A stretch of DNA of 35,968 nt from Patescibacteria group bacterium (GCA_023484515.1 JAMDAY010000001.1:64758-100725), one strand, 5' to 3'. Counted from the stretch's first letter, positions 1 through 8,962 are shown. Numbers and translations are program-made. The notes: generated by a model from the sequence alone, not told the origin.

Positions 1-1
1 G

Positions 2-418
2 AGGTTATATGTGGCGGCGAAGAATGTTGAAAACAACCCCTCTGGCCTAAAGGCCGTCTCCCCTCAAGAGGGGAGAAAACTGCAGACTGCAGTTTCCCTC
101 TCCTCGAGTGCAGCCGAGGAGGAGAGGGTTAGGGAGAGGTTGCAGCCAACAGTCGAAGGCTACCAGACCATAGACATCCGCCTGGAAAAATACCGCGAGG
201 ATTTTACTCCCGTGGACAACACCTGCGACTGCTACTTGTGCCTAAACCATACGCGGTCGTATCTGCGACACTTGTTCGCTTCGGGCGAGCCTTTGGCCAT
301 TCGCCTGGCCACCATGCACAATTTAAGGTTTTACCTGAACCTGATGCAAAAAATCCGCGACGCCATCCAATATGAATACTTTGAGGAAATGGCAAAAAAT
401 TACCGCGACTACACCTAA
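2..418 (+). CDS. tgt: Queuine/archaeosine tRNA-ribosyltransferase, C-terminal part (5' end outside window)
   Basis: VDNTCDCYLCLNHTRSYLRHLF...RLATMHNLRFYLNLM matches the Tgt C-terminal zinc-binding CxCxxC...H signature; frame is open to the window edge; carries an in-frame repeat. Confidence 0.85.
   Translation, partial: RLYVAAKNVENNPSGLKAVSPQEGRKLQTAVSLSSSAAEEERVRERLQPTVEGYQTIDIRLEKYREDFTPVDNTCDCYLCLNHTRSYLRHLFASGEPLAIRLATMHNLRFYLNLMQKIRDAIQYEYFEEMAKNYRDYT
35..143. repeat. AACCYCTC...GAGAGGTTGC repeat, in frame in tgt
   Basis: AACCCCTCTGGCCTAAAGGCCGTCTCCCCTCAAGAGGGGAGA...GTTAGGGAGAGGTTGC. Confidence 0.8.
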
Positions 419-423
419 ATTTT

Positions 424-456
424 AACGGCTCAACGGCCAATGTCCGTTGAGCCGTT
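424..456. terminator. Hairpin after tgt, 13-bp perfect stem
   Basis: AACGGCTCAACGG-CCAATGT-CCGTTGAGCCGTT; no downstream U-tract on +. Confidence 0.5.
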
Positions 457-509
457 GGTAACTATTTATAAAACTGAGCCGGATTAAGGTTTTGCCCATA
501 TTTGCTGAT

Positions 510-532
510 GTAGTGCAGGCCCGTGGCCTGCT
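510..532. repeat. GTAG-headed REP-like unit, intergenic
   Basis: GTAGTGCAGGCCCGTGGCCTGC. Confidence 0.65.
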
Positions 533-591
533 GATAAGGCGAAAATTTGACAATCCTCTCGACCTTGTGAATAGTTGCAGCCGTTTGAATT

Positions 592-620
592 TTGCCCAAA
601 ATAAGGCGTTTTGCTATAAT
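592..620 (+). promoter_or_regulatory. Sigma70-type promoter for glyS
   Basis: TTGCCC-17 nt-TATAAT. Confidence 0.6.
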
Positions 621-641
621 AAATAAAATTGAAACGTGCCA

Positions 642-680
642 CAAGGAGTCCCCTTGTGCTGCACAAGGGGACTCCTTGTT
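642..680 (+). repeat. 19-bp-arm palindrome filling the glyS 5'UTR
   Basis: ACAAGGAGTCCCCTTGTGC-T-GCACAAGGGGACTCCTTGT directly before the ATG at 682. Confidence 0.85.
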
Positions 681-681
681 T

Positions 682-2013
682 ATGTCGAATGAAAAAGATT
701 TAATGGAAAAAATTGTCAGCCTTTGCAAGCGCCGCGGGTTTGTGTTTCCCGGCAGCGAAATTTATGGTGGGTTTGCCAATTCCTGGAATTACGGCCCGGT
801 GGGAGTGGAGCTAAAAAATAACATTAAGCAGCTTTGGTGGAAACGGTTCGTGCAGCAGCGCAGCGACATGGTGGGGATTGACGCGGCTTTAATCATGAAG
901 CCGGCAGTCTGGGAAGCCAGCGGACACTTAAAGAATTTTTCCGATCCTTTGGTAGAATGCAAAAACTGCCATACCCGTTTCCGCGCAGATAAAATTGACA
1001 TTACCAAGCCTTGCGAAATTTGCGGCAAGGCAGCCGGTTTTACGGAAGCCAAGATGTTTAATCTAATGTTTAAAACCTTCATTGGTCCCGCAGAAGAGCA
1101 GGCGAACATTGCGTATTTTCGCCCCGAAACCGCGCAAGCCATGTTCGTAGATTTCAAAAATGTGCTTGATACGTCGCGCAAAACTATCCCGTTCGGCATC
1201 GGCCAGATTGGCAAGGCGTTCCGTAACGAAATTACGCCGGGTAATTTTATTTTTAGGACTCGCGAATTTGAACAGATGGAAATTGAATATTTTATCCCCG
1301 TGCCTAAGTCAGACGAAGAATGGAATAAATATTTTGAAATGTGGCGCGGCAATATGCTTTCCTGGATAAAAGACGACCTTGGCATTTTGCCGGAGCATAT
1401 CCATGAGCTGGAAGTGCCCAAGGAAGAATTAGCGCATTACAGCAAGCGCACCATAGATTTTGAATACCATTTTCCGTTTGGCGTGGACGAGCTTTATGGT
1501 TTGGCTTACCGCACGGATTTTGACTTGAAAAACCATTCGGAAAAATCCGGCCAGGACTTGCGCTACACCGACCCGCAAACCGGCGAAAAATATTTGCCGC
1601 ACGTAATTGAGCCAACCTGGGGGGTGGACCGGAGCGTCTTGGCCGTCCTGTGCGAGAGCTATCGCGAAGAGGCGGATCGCGTGTATTTGTCGCTGCCGCC
1701 AAAATTGGCGCCGTACAAGGCGGCGGTGTTTCCGTTGCTAAAAAATAAACCCGAACTCGTAAAAAAAGCCAAGGAAATTCACTTAGCCCTTAGCACTAGC
1801 AACTTAGCACTTGGTCCCATTGCCTGGGACGACCGGGGCAACGTAGGCAAGCGCTACTACAGCCAGGACGAAATAGGTACGCCGTTTTGCGTGACCGTGG
1901 ACTTCCAATCTTTGGAAGACAATACAGTTACAGTCCGCAACCGCGACACCAAAGAACAGCCGAGGGTGGGGGCTGGGGAGTTAAGGGACTATATTTCTAA
2001 ACAAATTTATTAA
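682..2013 (+). CDS. glyS: Glycyl-tRNA synthetase (single-subunit class II)
   Basis: MSNEKDLMEKIVSLCKRRGFVFPGSEIYGGFANSWNYGPVG...; FRPETAQ, RNEITPG, REFEQMEIEYF motifs. Confidence 0.95.
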   Translation: MSNEKDLMEKIVSLCKRRGFVFPGSEIYGGFANSWNYGPVGVELKNNIKQLWWKRFVQQRSDMVGIDAALIMKPAVWEASGHLKNFSDPLVECKNCHTRFRADKIDITKPCEICGKAAGFTEAKMFNLMFKTFIGPAEEQANIAYFRPETAQAMFVDFKNVLDTSRKTIPFGIGQIGKAFRNEITPGNFIFRTREFEQMEIEYFIPVPKSDEEWNKYFEMWRGNMLSWIKDDLGILPEHIHELEVPKEELAHYSKRTIDFEYHFPFGVDELYGLAYRTDFDLKNHSEKSGQDLRYTDPQTGEKYLPHVIEPTWGVDRSVLAVLCESYREEADRVYLSLPPKLAPYKAAVFPLLKNKPELVKKAKEIHLALSTSNLALGPIAWDDRGNVGKRYYSQDEIGTPFCVTVDFQSLEDNTVTVRNRDTKEQPRVGAGELRDYISKQIY

Positions 2014-2019
2014 GAATTT

Positions 2020-2493
2020 ATGAGAGAAGGCGGAATTGGAAATGTGATTAATATGGGCACATGGAAGAAGCGGAAAGCAAAAAGGACCGCTAAGTCTGAA
2101 GTTGGACGGACAATGGGCCAGTATGAACAGGATCCTGCCGAAGGTTTTATTAGAGTTGGCCTGGTTCACCCCGCAGGGTTTCCCATTTCAGCGGAGGAAA
2201 GTGTAAAAAAAGATGCGGAGGTGGTGCTGGAGGAGTTTCCTTTGATCGTCGGGGATTACAAAAAAAATGAGTTGGAAAAATTTGGCTTTGCCAATTTTTT
2301 AGGCAGGCTGGAGAAAGGTAAATATTTTTTGACCAGTTTAGAAGAATTACAGAAGTCGGGTTTGGGAATTTTGCCTGACTCTCCCGACGGGGCAGCGGTT
2401 TCGGGATATTTAAGGGAACGGTGGGAAGTTATGGCGAAAGACAAAATTCACCCAGGTGGCGCTTCAAAAAAATCAAAAGCAATTCACGTCTAG
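2020..2493 (+). CDS. Hypothetical protein, 157 aa
   Basis: Open frame in the gene cluster; overlaps none of the conserved domains. Confidence 0.5.
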   Translation: MREGGIGNVINMGTWKKRKAKRTAKSEVGRTMGQYEQDPAEGFIRVGLVHPAGFPISAEESVKKDAEVVLEEFPLIVGDYKKNELEKFGFANFLGRLEKGKYFLTSLEELQKSGLGILPDSPDGAAVSGYLRERWEVMAKDKIHPGGASKKSKAIHV

Positions 2494-2498
2494 ATTTT

Positions 2499-3725
2499 AT
2501 GGAAAAATCACGCTTGCGAGATTTGCAATATGTTCTTAGACATCCGTTGCTTGTTAAGAAAAAAGAAAACCTGTTGTATTTGACAGGTCGTTCTTTTTTG
2601 GCGGGGTATTTGCTAGTAAAACCGATGAACACGGATCGAAGCAAACGGATTAACACGGATAAACATCGAGTAGTATTTTTTGGAGATGGCTTGGAAAAAG
2701 CGGAAAGAATAAAGCAAGATCGTTTAAAAAATATCCCGCTATACTTAAGTAAAGCGGCAACGCTGCAATTGGAAGACGAATTCACGTTTGCGGAATATAA
2801 TTATATAAAGGCTAAGTGCAAAGAGCTAAGCGCTAAGGTAAAAATTTGGCACGTAAAAAGCCCGGTGGATTTCCAGCGCGCAATAAAGGACGAAACTGAA
2901 ATCAGGTTAATCAGGAAATCCATGCAGATTGTGGAAAAAGTTTTTAGTTTGGTCCGAAAGGAGATAAAAAAACAAGGGATGGCGGAAAAAAGATTGGCCG
3001 ATTTCATAAAATCAGCCGGCTTAAAACTGGGAGCGGAAGACGTTTCCTTCCCGCCCATTGTCGCCTCCGGCGCCAACGCCGCAATCCCGCACCATGTGCC
3101 GTCCGGCAAGAAATTAAAAGCAGGGGAGCCGGTAATCCTGGACTTCGGCTTTAAGTATAAAAACTATTGCAGCGATTTCACGCGCACCGTATTTTTAAAA
3201 AAAATCTCCGCCAAACTGGAAACCGTTTACATTCAGGTGGAAAAGGCGTATTGGGGAGCGATTGATTATATTAATCACCAGCCTGTGTCATTGCGAGGAG
3301 CTCCGAGTGCAGCCGAGGAGCGACGCGGCAATCTACCTTTAGTTAAAGTTAAGGTTGCTTCCGACTACGCCAAAGCTACGTCGGACAGGTCGTCGCCAGA
3401 CAAAGCCCTGCCTCCTCGCAATGACACAGGTATTACTGGCGAGCAAGTTTACCACAAAGCCGTTGAAATTTTATTCCAGAAACATCTGGAAAAATACTTC
3501 ATCCATAGCCTTGGCCACGGCACCGGCCTGGAGATCCACGAACTGCCGAATTTGTCGCCCAATTCCCGCGACATATTACAGGAAAATATGGTTTTTAGCA
3601 TAGAGCCGGGGGTTTATTTGCCCCGCGCCGGTGGCATCAGGATTGAAGATTTGGTATATTTTAAAAACGGGGGAGCTAATAAGTTTATAAATGTGCCTAC
3701 AAAATTAAAAGACAATATCTTATGA
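2499..3725 (+). CDS. M24 family Xaa-Pro aminopeptidase/dipeptidase
   Basis: ILDFGFKYKNYCSDFTRTVFL, HSLGHGTGLEIHE, FSIEPGVYLPRAGGIRIED metal-ligand motifs. Confidence 0.9.
   Translation: MEKSRLRDLQYVLRHPLLVKKKENLLYLTGRSFLAGYLLVKPMNTDRSKRINTDKHRVVFFGDGLEKAERIKQDRLKNIPLYLSKAATLQLEDEFTFAEYNYIKAKCKELSAKVKIWHVKSPVDFQRAIKDETEIRLIRKSMQIVEKVFSLVRKEIKKQGMAEKRLADFIKSAGLKLGAEDVSFPPIVASGANAAIPHHVPSGKKLKAGEPVILDFGFKYKNYCSDFTRTVFLKKISAKLETVYIQVEKAYWGAIDYINHQPVSLRGAPSAAEERRGNLPLVKVKVASDYAKATSDRSSPDKALPPRNDTGITGEQVYHKAVEILFQKHLEKYFIHSLGHGTGLEIHELPNLSPNSRDILQENMVFSIEPGVYLPRAGGIRIEDLVYFKNGGANKFINVPTKLKDNIL
3282..3430. repeat. 149-bp in-frame element with 19-bp perfect terminal inverted repeats inside the M24 peptidase
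   Basis: CCTGTGTCATTGCGAGGAG ... CTCCTCGCAATGACACAGG. Confidence 0.85.
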
Positions 3726-4030
3726 GGAATGAGAATTATCCAAAAAGGGATACAACACACACTCCAGCCCCTAAGGAAGCAGCCAGAATTCCGGACATAA
3801 CCTTAACAGACTTTGAAAAATTGACGCAGGATTTAAACAGATATTTTCAAAATATAAAAGGTGCGGATGGGAATAGAGACAGGGCATTGGAAAATTTAAT
3901 AGCGACCATGGACACGGCTTTACGGCTTGCTCAAGAGGCCAAATCCGGAAACGGGTTGCCGGTTCAGGTGCAGCAATCCTTGAATAAATTATCAGCAAGG
4001 GCGAAGGAGCATTTGCCCGCGGCAAATTAA
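3722..4030 (+). CDS. Hypothetical protein, 102 aa
   Basis: ATGA overlap with upstream peptidase; lies in operon. Confidence 0.5.
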   Translation: MRNENYPKRDTTHTPAPKEAARIPDITLTDFEKLTQDLNRYFQNIKGADGNRDRALENLIATMDTALRLAQEAKSGNGLPVQVQQSLNKLSARAKEHLPAAN

Positions 4031-4031
4031 T

Positions 4032-5303
4032 ATGAAATATACCAAAAAAGTCTTATCTAACGGCCTGACAATTTTAGAAGTTCCCAGCACTGACGCGGGA
4101 AGCGTGGTGGTGGATTTTTTTGTTAAGACCGGCAGCCGGTGTGAAACGCCGCGCGAAAACGGCATCTCGCATTTTTTGGAGCACTTCCTGTTTAAGGGGA
4201 CCAAAAAATTCCCTTCGGCTTTCGCCATCAGCGAACTGGTAGACGCCATTGGCGGGGAAATGAACGCCAATACCGGCAAGGAGCATACCCAGTTTTACAT
4301 CAAATCCGCCAGCCAGCATTTGCCTTTAATTTTTGAAATCCTTACCGACATGATCCAAAATCCGCTGCTGGACAGCGACGAAATGGAACGTGAAAAAGGC
4401 GTGATTGTGGAAGAGATAAATATGTACAAGGACACGCCCATGGCGGAAATAGAAAATGTGTTGGAGCGGACTATGTGGCCGCACGACGCCCTGGGCAAGG
4501 ACATTGCCGGCACCAAGGAAACAGTGACGAAATTTACGCCGGACATGTTCCGCAAGTATATTAAACGGCACTATCAGGCGCCGAATATGATCTTAGGGAT
4601 ATCGGGAAAGTATAATTTGTCGCAATTTGAAAGTTTGGTCAACAAATATTGGGTAAAATACCCCAAGCACGGATATCATGGCTGGGACAAGATTAAGGAC
4701 CGCCAAGCAGACGCCAGGGTGAAAATAGAACATAAGGTAACGGAGCAGGCGCACGTTGCCCTTGGCTTTAAGAGTTTTGCTTACGGCGACCCGCGCAACG
4801 CCGCCGTGTCCGTTTTGGCTTCGGTGCTGGGCGGGGGCATGAGCAGCCGGCTGTTTACCGAAATCCGCGAAAAACGGGGATTGGCTTATTATGCGCGCGC
4901 CATGCCCGGCAGCTACCAGGACACCGGTTCGTTTACCATCAGCAGCGGCGTAAAAGTGGACAAGATTATGGAAGCCTTGCAGGTCATAATGGGCGAATTG
5001 GAGAAAATTAAGGATGCGCCGGTGGACGAGCGGGAACTGCAAAAAGCCAAGGAGTATATAAAAGGCAAATCTACCATTGCCCTGGAAGACAATCAGGTCA
5101 GGCTGGATTGGTTTTTGGAACGCGCGGCTTTCCATAAGAAAATAGAAACGCCGGTGGAAACGTTCGCCAAACTGCAAAAAGTCACGGCCAAACAGGTCAA
5201 AGAAGTTGCCAACGAATTGTTCCAGGGCAAGAATTTAACCCTGGCCGTCATTGGCCCTTATAAAGACGAAACCAAATTTAGGAAAATTTTAAGCGTGGAA
5301 TAG
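4032..5303 (+). CDS. M16 family zinc peptidase (processing peptidase-like)
   Basis: HFLEHFLFKGT (HxxEH) motif, TEIREKRGLAYYARA. Confidence 0.93.
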   Translation: MKYTKKVLSNGLTILEVPSTDAGSVVVDFFVKTGSRCETPRENGISHFLEHFLFKGTKKFPSAFAISELVDAIGGEMNANTGKEHTQFYIKSASQHLPLIFEILTDMIQNPLLDSDEMEREKGVIVEEINMYKDTPMAEIENVLERTMWPHDALGKDIAGTKETVTKFTPDMFRKYIKRHYQAPNMILGISGKYNLSQFESLVNKYWVKYPKHGYHGWDKIKDRQADARVKIEHKVTEQAHVALGFKSFAYGDPRNAAVSVLASVLGGGMSSRLFTEIREKRGLAYYARAMPGSYQDTGSFTISSGVKVDKIMEALQVIMGELEKIKDAPVDERELQKAKEYIKGKSTIALEDNQVRLDWFLERAAFHKKIETPVETFAKLQKVTAKQVKEVANELFQGKNLTLAVIGPYKDETKFRKILSVE

Positions 5304-5331
5304 CAACTCTTTTTTTCGCGGGCGCGTAAAA

Positions 5332-5943
5332 ATGAGTTGTAGGCCCGATTGGCCAAAAGAATATATGGCAAATTTTGTTGAACAAACAAGCGAATTAATC
5401 CGTTGCTTTGACGACCAAGGAAACGAGGTTCAACCCCGTCCGCGCGCAGAGATTCACCAAAAACCTTTTAATACTTGGCATGCCACAACGGCCATTTACG
5501 TAATCAACAAAGAAGGAGAGTTGCTTTGCTCTAAACGATCAAATAATCATTCTTATCGCCCTGGCCAGTGGCAAGGATGTTTTGGCGGGCATGTACAAGC
5601 AGGGGAAAGTTACGAGCAAAATGCCGCCAAGGAATTGTCGGAAGAGGCGGGAATAAAGGCTGGTGCTGATAATTTGCATTTCCTTATGCAAGCAGATTAT
5701 CCGCATTCTATGCATTGTGCGAGGTTATTCGCGTATTTGTTCGACGGAGATTTAAAAGATATCCATTGCGACGACGGAGAAATATCCGAAGTAAAGTGGA
5801 GGGATATGGGGCAATTCTGGCGGGAAGAAAATCGATTGGGCAATATCGGAACATCCGCCTGTCCCCCTGAAGTGCAGGAAAAAATTAAAGTTTGGTTAAA
5901 AAATTTATCGGCTATAGTAAGCATTCAAAAGATTAGCCGGTAA
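5332..5943 (+). CDS. Nudix hydrolase
   Basis: GGHVQAGESYEQNAAKELSEEAGI Nudix-box-like motif. Confidence 0.85.
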   Translation: MSCRPDWPKEYMANFVEQTSELIRCFDDQGNEVQPRPRAEIHQKPFNTWHATTAIYVINKEGELLCSKRSNNHSYRPGQWQGCFGGHVQAGESYEQNAAKELSEEAGIKAGADNLHFLMQADYPHSMHCARLFAYLFDGDLKDIHCDDGEISEVKWRDMGQFWREENRLGNIGTSACPPEVQEKIKVWLKNLSAIVSIQKISR

Positions 5944-5990
5944 AGGTAGCGCTGGCCTTGCAAAAAAACGCACTGCTAAAATTAAGCAGC

Positions 5991-6020
5991 TTGGCTTAAG
6001 TCCGTCCTATATGATATACT
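5991..6020 (+). promoter_or_regulatory. Putative promoter of the TA module
   Basis: TTGGCT-18 nt-TATACT. Confidence 0.4.
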
Positions 6021-6023
6021 AAC

Positions 6024-6053
6024 GTTAATCAAGATTGTTTAATCTTAATTAAC
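6024..6053. promoter_or_regulatory. Inverted-repeat operator of the TA module
   Basis: GTTAATCAAGATT-GTTT-AATCTTAATTAAC, 12/13 matching arms, between promoter and antitoxin start. Confidence 0.55.
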
Positions 6054-6063
6054 ATTAATCAAT

Positions 6064-6378
6064 ATGGTACATACCATTCCAATTACCAAAGCCAGGATAA
6101 AATTGGGCGAGATTGCCAAGCGCGCGCATTTAAAGGGTGAATATTTTATCTTGGAGAAAGACGGGATTCCCGTTGCCGGCATTATGTCGGCGGACGAACT
6201 GGAAGATTACTTGGAATCGCAGGACCCCAAGGTTAATCAGATTATTAAGGAAGGTTATAAAGAATACCTGGCAGGCAAGACCCGCCATGCCAGGAATTTG
6301 CTGGACGAGTTAAGGTCCGACGTAAATAAATACAAAAAAAGCAAAAAAAATAACAATGTTCAACGCAAAAACTCATAG
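6064..6378 (+). CDS. Phd/YefM-type antitoxin
   Basis: MVHTIPITKARIKLGEIAKRAHLKGEYFILEKDGIPVAGIMSADELEDYLE. Confidence 0.8.
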   Translation: MVHTIPITKARIKLGEIAKRAHLKGEYFILEKDGIPVAGIMSADELEDYLESQDPKVNQIIKEGYKEYLAGKTRHARNLLDELRSDVNKYKKSKKNNNVQRKNS

Positions 6379-6637
6379 GCATTTTGACAGGCTTATGAAG
6401 TCGCTTGCCAAGCGGTATTTTGAATTACCGGAAGTGTTCGGGAAAGCTATTGATATTTTGGAATCCGATCCTTATAACTTAAGTCAGGTTTACGATATAA
6501 AAAAGTTGTCAAACATAACCGACGGTTTGGGAGAGTATCGCTTAAGAATAGGCCGGTGGAGATTTCGCTATGATATCCGCGGCAGCGAAGTGATTTTTTA
6601 TTTTTGCGGTTTAAGGAATGAAAACACTTATGGTTAA
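6356..6637 (+). CDS. RelE/ParE-type toxin
   Basis: GEYRLRIGRWRFRYDIRGSEVIFYFCGLRNENTYG; overlaps antitoxin 3' end. Confidence 0.8.
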   Translation: MFNAKTHRHFDRLMKSLAKRYFELPEVFGKAIDILESDPYNLSQVYDIKKLSNITDGLGEYRLRIGRWRFRYDIRGSEVIFYFCGLRNENTYG

Positions 6638-7523
6638 ATTATCCATAGGCTGCCATGTGTCTGTGGTCGGAGGGGTTTGGAATGCGCCGAAGAACGCGCG
6701 CGATTTGGGCTGCGAAACTTTCCAAATTTTTACGCGGCCGCCCCAGGGCGGGTCCGGGGCAATTTTAACAAGTGATGACATTGAAAAGTTTCGGTCGGAG
6801 ATGGATCGTTATAATTTTAATTCGTTTGTCGTCCATAGCCCTTATTATGTAAATTTTGGGTCAAGCGAAAACCGCGTTTATTACGGCTCCATTAACACAG
6901 TCACCCAGGAACTGGCGCGCGCCAACCTTTTGGGAGCCCAATACGTCATGACCCATGTGGGCAGTTTTAAGAATGCCCGCGAGGAAGACGTGTTAAAGTA
7001 TGCCGCAGAAGGGCTGGTTAAGGTTTTGGAAAAATACGAAGGCAAGACGCGGTTGTTGCTGGAAAACGCGGCCGGCAGCGGCAACATTGTGGGAGACAGG
7101 TTTGAGGAATTGGCCATGTTAATGGAACCCCTGGCCAAATTTAAAACCTTTGGCGGCATCTGCCTGGACACCCAGCATGCTTTTGCTTCCGGGTACGATT
7201 TGCGGAACACCTCAACCGCGGTTGAGGTGTTCAGGCAATTTAACAAGGAAATAGGCCTGAAATGGCTGAAAATGGCCCACATTAACGACTCTTTAACGGA
7301 CCTGGGCAGCCGCAGGGACCGTCACGAACATATTGGAAAAGGGAAAATAGGCAGGGAAGGGTTTGGGGCTATAATGGAATATCTGGCTTCCCATATTCCT
7401 GCCTTGCCCGCAGGCAGGCAATATCCAGATTCCAGTATTATGCCCTTGATTTTGGAAACCAAGCATGATACAGTAAAAGCAGATGTTAAAATTTTGAAAC
7501 AAATTAGGGATAAAATCTCATAG
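6618..7523 (+). CDS. nfo: Deoxyribonuclease IV (AP endonuclease)
   Basis: IGCHVSVVGGVWNAPKNA, LLLENAAGSGN, CLDTQHAFASGYDLR, HINDSLTDLGSRRDRHEHIGKG. Confidence 0.93.
   Translation: MKTLMVKLSIGCHVSVVGGVWNAPKNARDLGCETFQIFTRPPQGGSGAILTSDDIEKFRSEMDRYNFNSFVVHSPYYVNFGSSENRVYYGSINTVTQELARANLLGAQYVMTHVGSFKNAREEDVLKYAAEGLVKVLEKYEGKTRLLLENAAGSGNIVGDRFEELAMLMEPLAKFKTFGGICLDTQHAFASGYDLRNTSTAVEVFRQFNKEIGLKWLKMAHINDSLTDLGSRRDRHEHIGKGKIGREGFGAIMEYLASHIPALPAGRQYPDSSIMPLILETKHDTVKADVKILKQIRDKIS
7205..7232. repeat. 28-bp perfect palindrome inside nfo
   Basis: GAACACCTCAACCGCGGTTGAGGTGTTC. Confidence 0.9.
7381..7430. repeat. In-frame palindromic repeat inside nfo encoding PALPAGRQ
   Basis: CCTGCCT-TGCCCGC-AGGCAGG core; outer ATCTGG...CCAGAT. 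Confidence 0.75.
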
Positions 7524-7534
7524 AAAGGAAATAT

Positions 7535-7720
7535 ATGCCAAATCCGGAATATGGCATGCCCGCGGAAGCCCTAGAAGGAAAAAAAATCAACAGTGAAAAG
7601 TTAAAAGGAGCGGTGTTAAAAGCCGGAGGGTTGGCTGCGGCTGTGACCTTTCTGGGAGCGTCAAGGGAAGCTGTCTTGGCGCTTATGGGTTCTGAAATAG
7701 TAAATAATAGCGAAAAATAA
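7535..7720 (+). CDS. Hypothetical small protein, 61 aa
   Basis: GAAAGGA SD-like sequence; open frame. Confidence 0.45.
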   Translation: MPNPEYGMPAEALEGKKINSEKLKGAVLKAGGLAAAVTFLGASREAVLALMGSEIVNNSEK

Positions 7721-7721
7721 A

Positions 7722-7955
7722 ATGGACGAAAGAGAAAAAATTCAAAAATTAATAAACCTTATAGAAAAAACCGACCTGGACCAGACCATTAAAGACATTT
7801 TAATCCGCGACTTAAAGTCCGAAGGAATTACCGAATTCATTAAAGAACAGATTAAAGCTTACTGCTTGGAAGAAATAAAGCAGATTGACGAAGCCGTAGA
7901 AGAGGCGAAAAAAATTTTGGAAGAGCAAAACCAACAAAATCCACCCGAGGTTTAG
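7722..7955 (+). CDS. Hypothetical small acidic protein, 77 aa
   Basis: Helical Lys/Glu-rich frame; starts 2 nt after previous stop. Confidence 0.5.
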   Translation: MDEREKIQKLINLIEKTDLDQTIKDILIRDLKSEGITEFIKEQIKAYCLEEIKQIDEAVEEAKKILEEQNQQNPPEV

Positions 7956-7968
7956 GAGGTGGATTTTT
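7937..7968 (+). terminator. Terminator-like hairpin overlapping the stop of the 77-aa ORF
   Basis: AAATCCACC-loop-GGTGGATTTTT. Confidence 0.55.
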
Positions 7969-7975
7969 GATAAAT

Positions 7976-8962
7976 ATGAAATACAACGAACTGGAGGCAT
8001 CAACCAAAATAATCCTGAAAGTCATATTCGCGTTTTTGATATTGGTGTTTTTATGGCTGATCCGCGACATTATTATCCTGGTTTTGCTGTCATTAATAAT
8101 CGCTTCGGCCATGGAGCCGCTGGTTGACTATTTGCACCACAAAAAAGTTCCGCGGTTCATAAGCGTGCTGCTGGTTTACATTGTGGCCATTGGCACGACA
8201 GTGCTGATAATTTATTTAATGATCCCGCCGGTGGTAAGCCAGTTCCAGATTTTAAAAAATAACCTGCCCCAATACGGGCAGGCTCTGCAAAACCAGTTCG
8301 GCGCGCTGAATGTGCAAAAATTTTTCCAGGAAATGGTTTCCGGGTTTTCCGGCGGCAATGTGGTAAAAAGCACGTTTGGCGTATTTAACGGCGTGCTGGA
8401 CGCCATTGCGGTATTGGTAATTTCCTTTTACCTGGTGGCGGAACAAAAGGGCATGAAAACTTTTATAGCCTCTTTTACCCCGCCGGGCAGCCGCGAATTT
8501 ACCTTGAACCTGATCCAAAAAATCCAGAAAAAAATGGGGTTGTGGGTGCTAGGGCAAATTATTATCAGCTTTGGGATTTTTCTGTTCACATATATCGGCT
8601 TAATGCTCCTGCATGTCCAATACGCTTTGGTGCTGGCTTTGGTCGCCGGGCTGTTTGAGATTGTTCCCTACATTGGCCCGTTTTTGTCCGCCATTCCGGC
8701 CATGTTTATTGGCTTTATCCAAAGCCCGGCCTTGGCCGTTTGGGTGGGGGTGCTGTATCTTTTGGTGCACGAGGTGGAAGGGTATGTGCTGGTGCCGAAA
8801 ATTATGGAAAAAACCGTGGGTCAGCAGCCGCTGCTGACGCTTTTGGCTTTATTAATAGGTTACCAATTGGCCGGCATAATCGGCTTGATAATTTCCGTCC
8901 CCTTTGCCACGGCCCTTACCGTCATAGTCGGCGAATTTTGGCCGAACAACCAGCGGCTGTAA
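7976..8962 (+). CDS. AI-2E family transporter
   Basis: Multi-TM; VPYIGPFLSAIPAMFIGF, HEVEGYVLVPKIMEKTVGQQPLLTLLALLIG. Confidence 0.92.
   Translation: MKYNELEASTKIILKVIFAFLILVFLWLIRDIIILVLLSLIIASAMEPLVDYLHHKKVPRFISVLLVYIVAIGTTVLIIYLMIPPVVSQFQILKNNLPQYGQALQNQFGALNVQKFFQEMVSGFSGGNVVKSTFGVFNGVLDAIAVLVISFYLVAEQKGMKTFIASFTPPGSREFTLNLIQKIQKKMGLWVLGQIIISFGIFLFTYIGLMLLHVQYALVLALVAGLFEIVPYIGPFLSAIPAMFIGFIQSPALAVWVGVLYLLVHEVEGYVLVPKIMEKTVGQQPLLTLLALLIGYQLAGIIGLIISVPFATALTVIVGEFWPNNQRL

Noticed and set aside
789-1421. Long antisense ORF within glyS (210 aa)
   Set aside because: Opposite strand of a clearly conserved gene; no domain-like content
4593-5177. 194-aa antisense ORF within the M16 peptidase
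   Set aside because: Shadow ORF of a conserved coding gene
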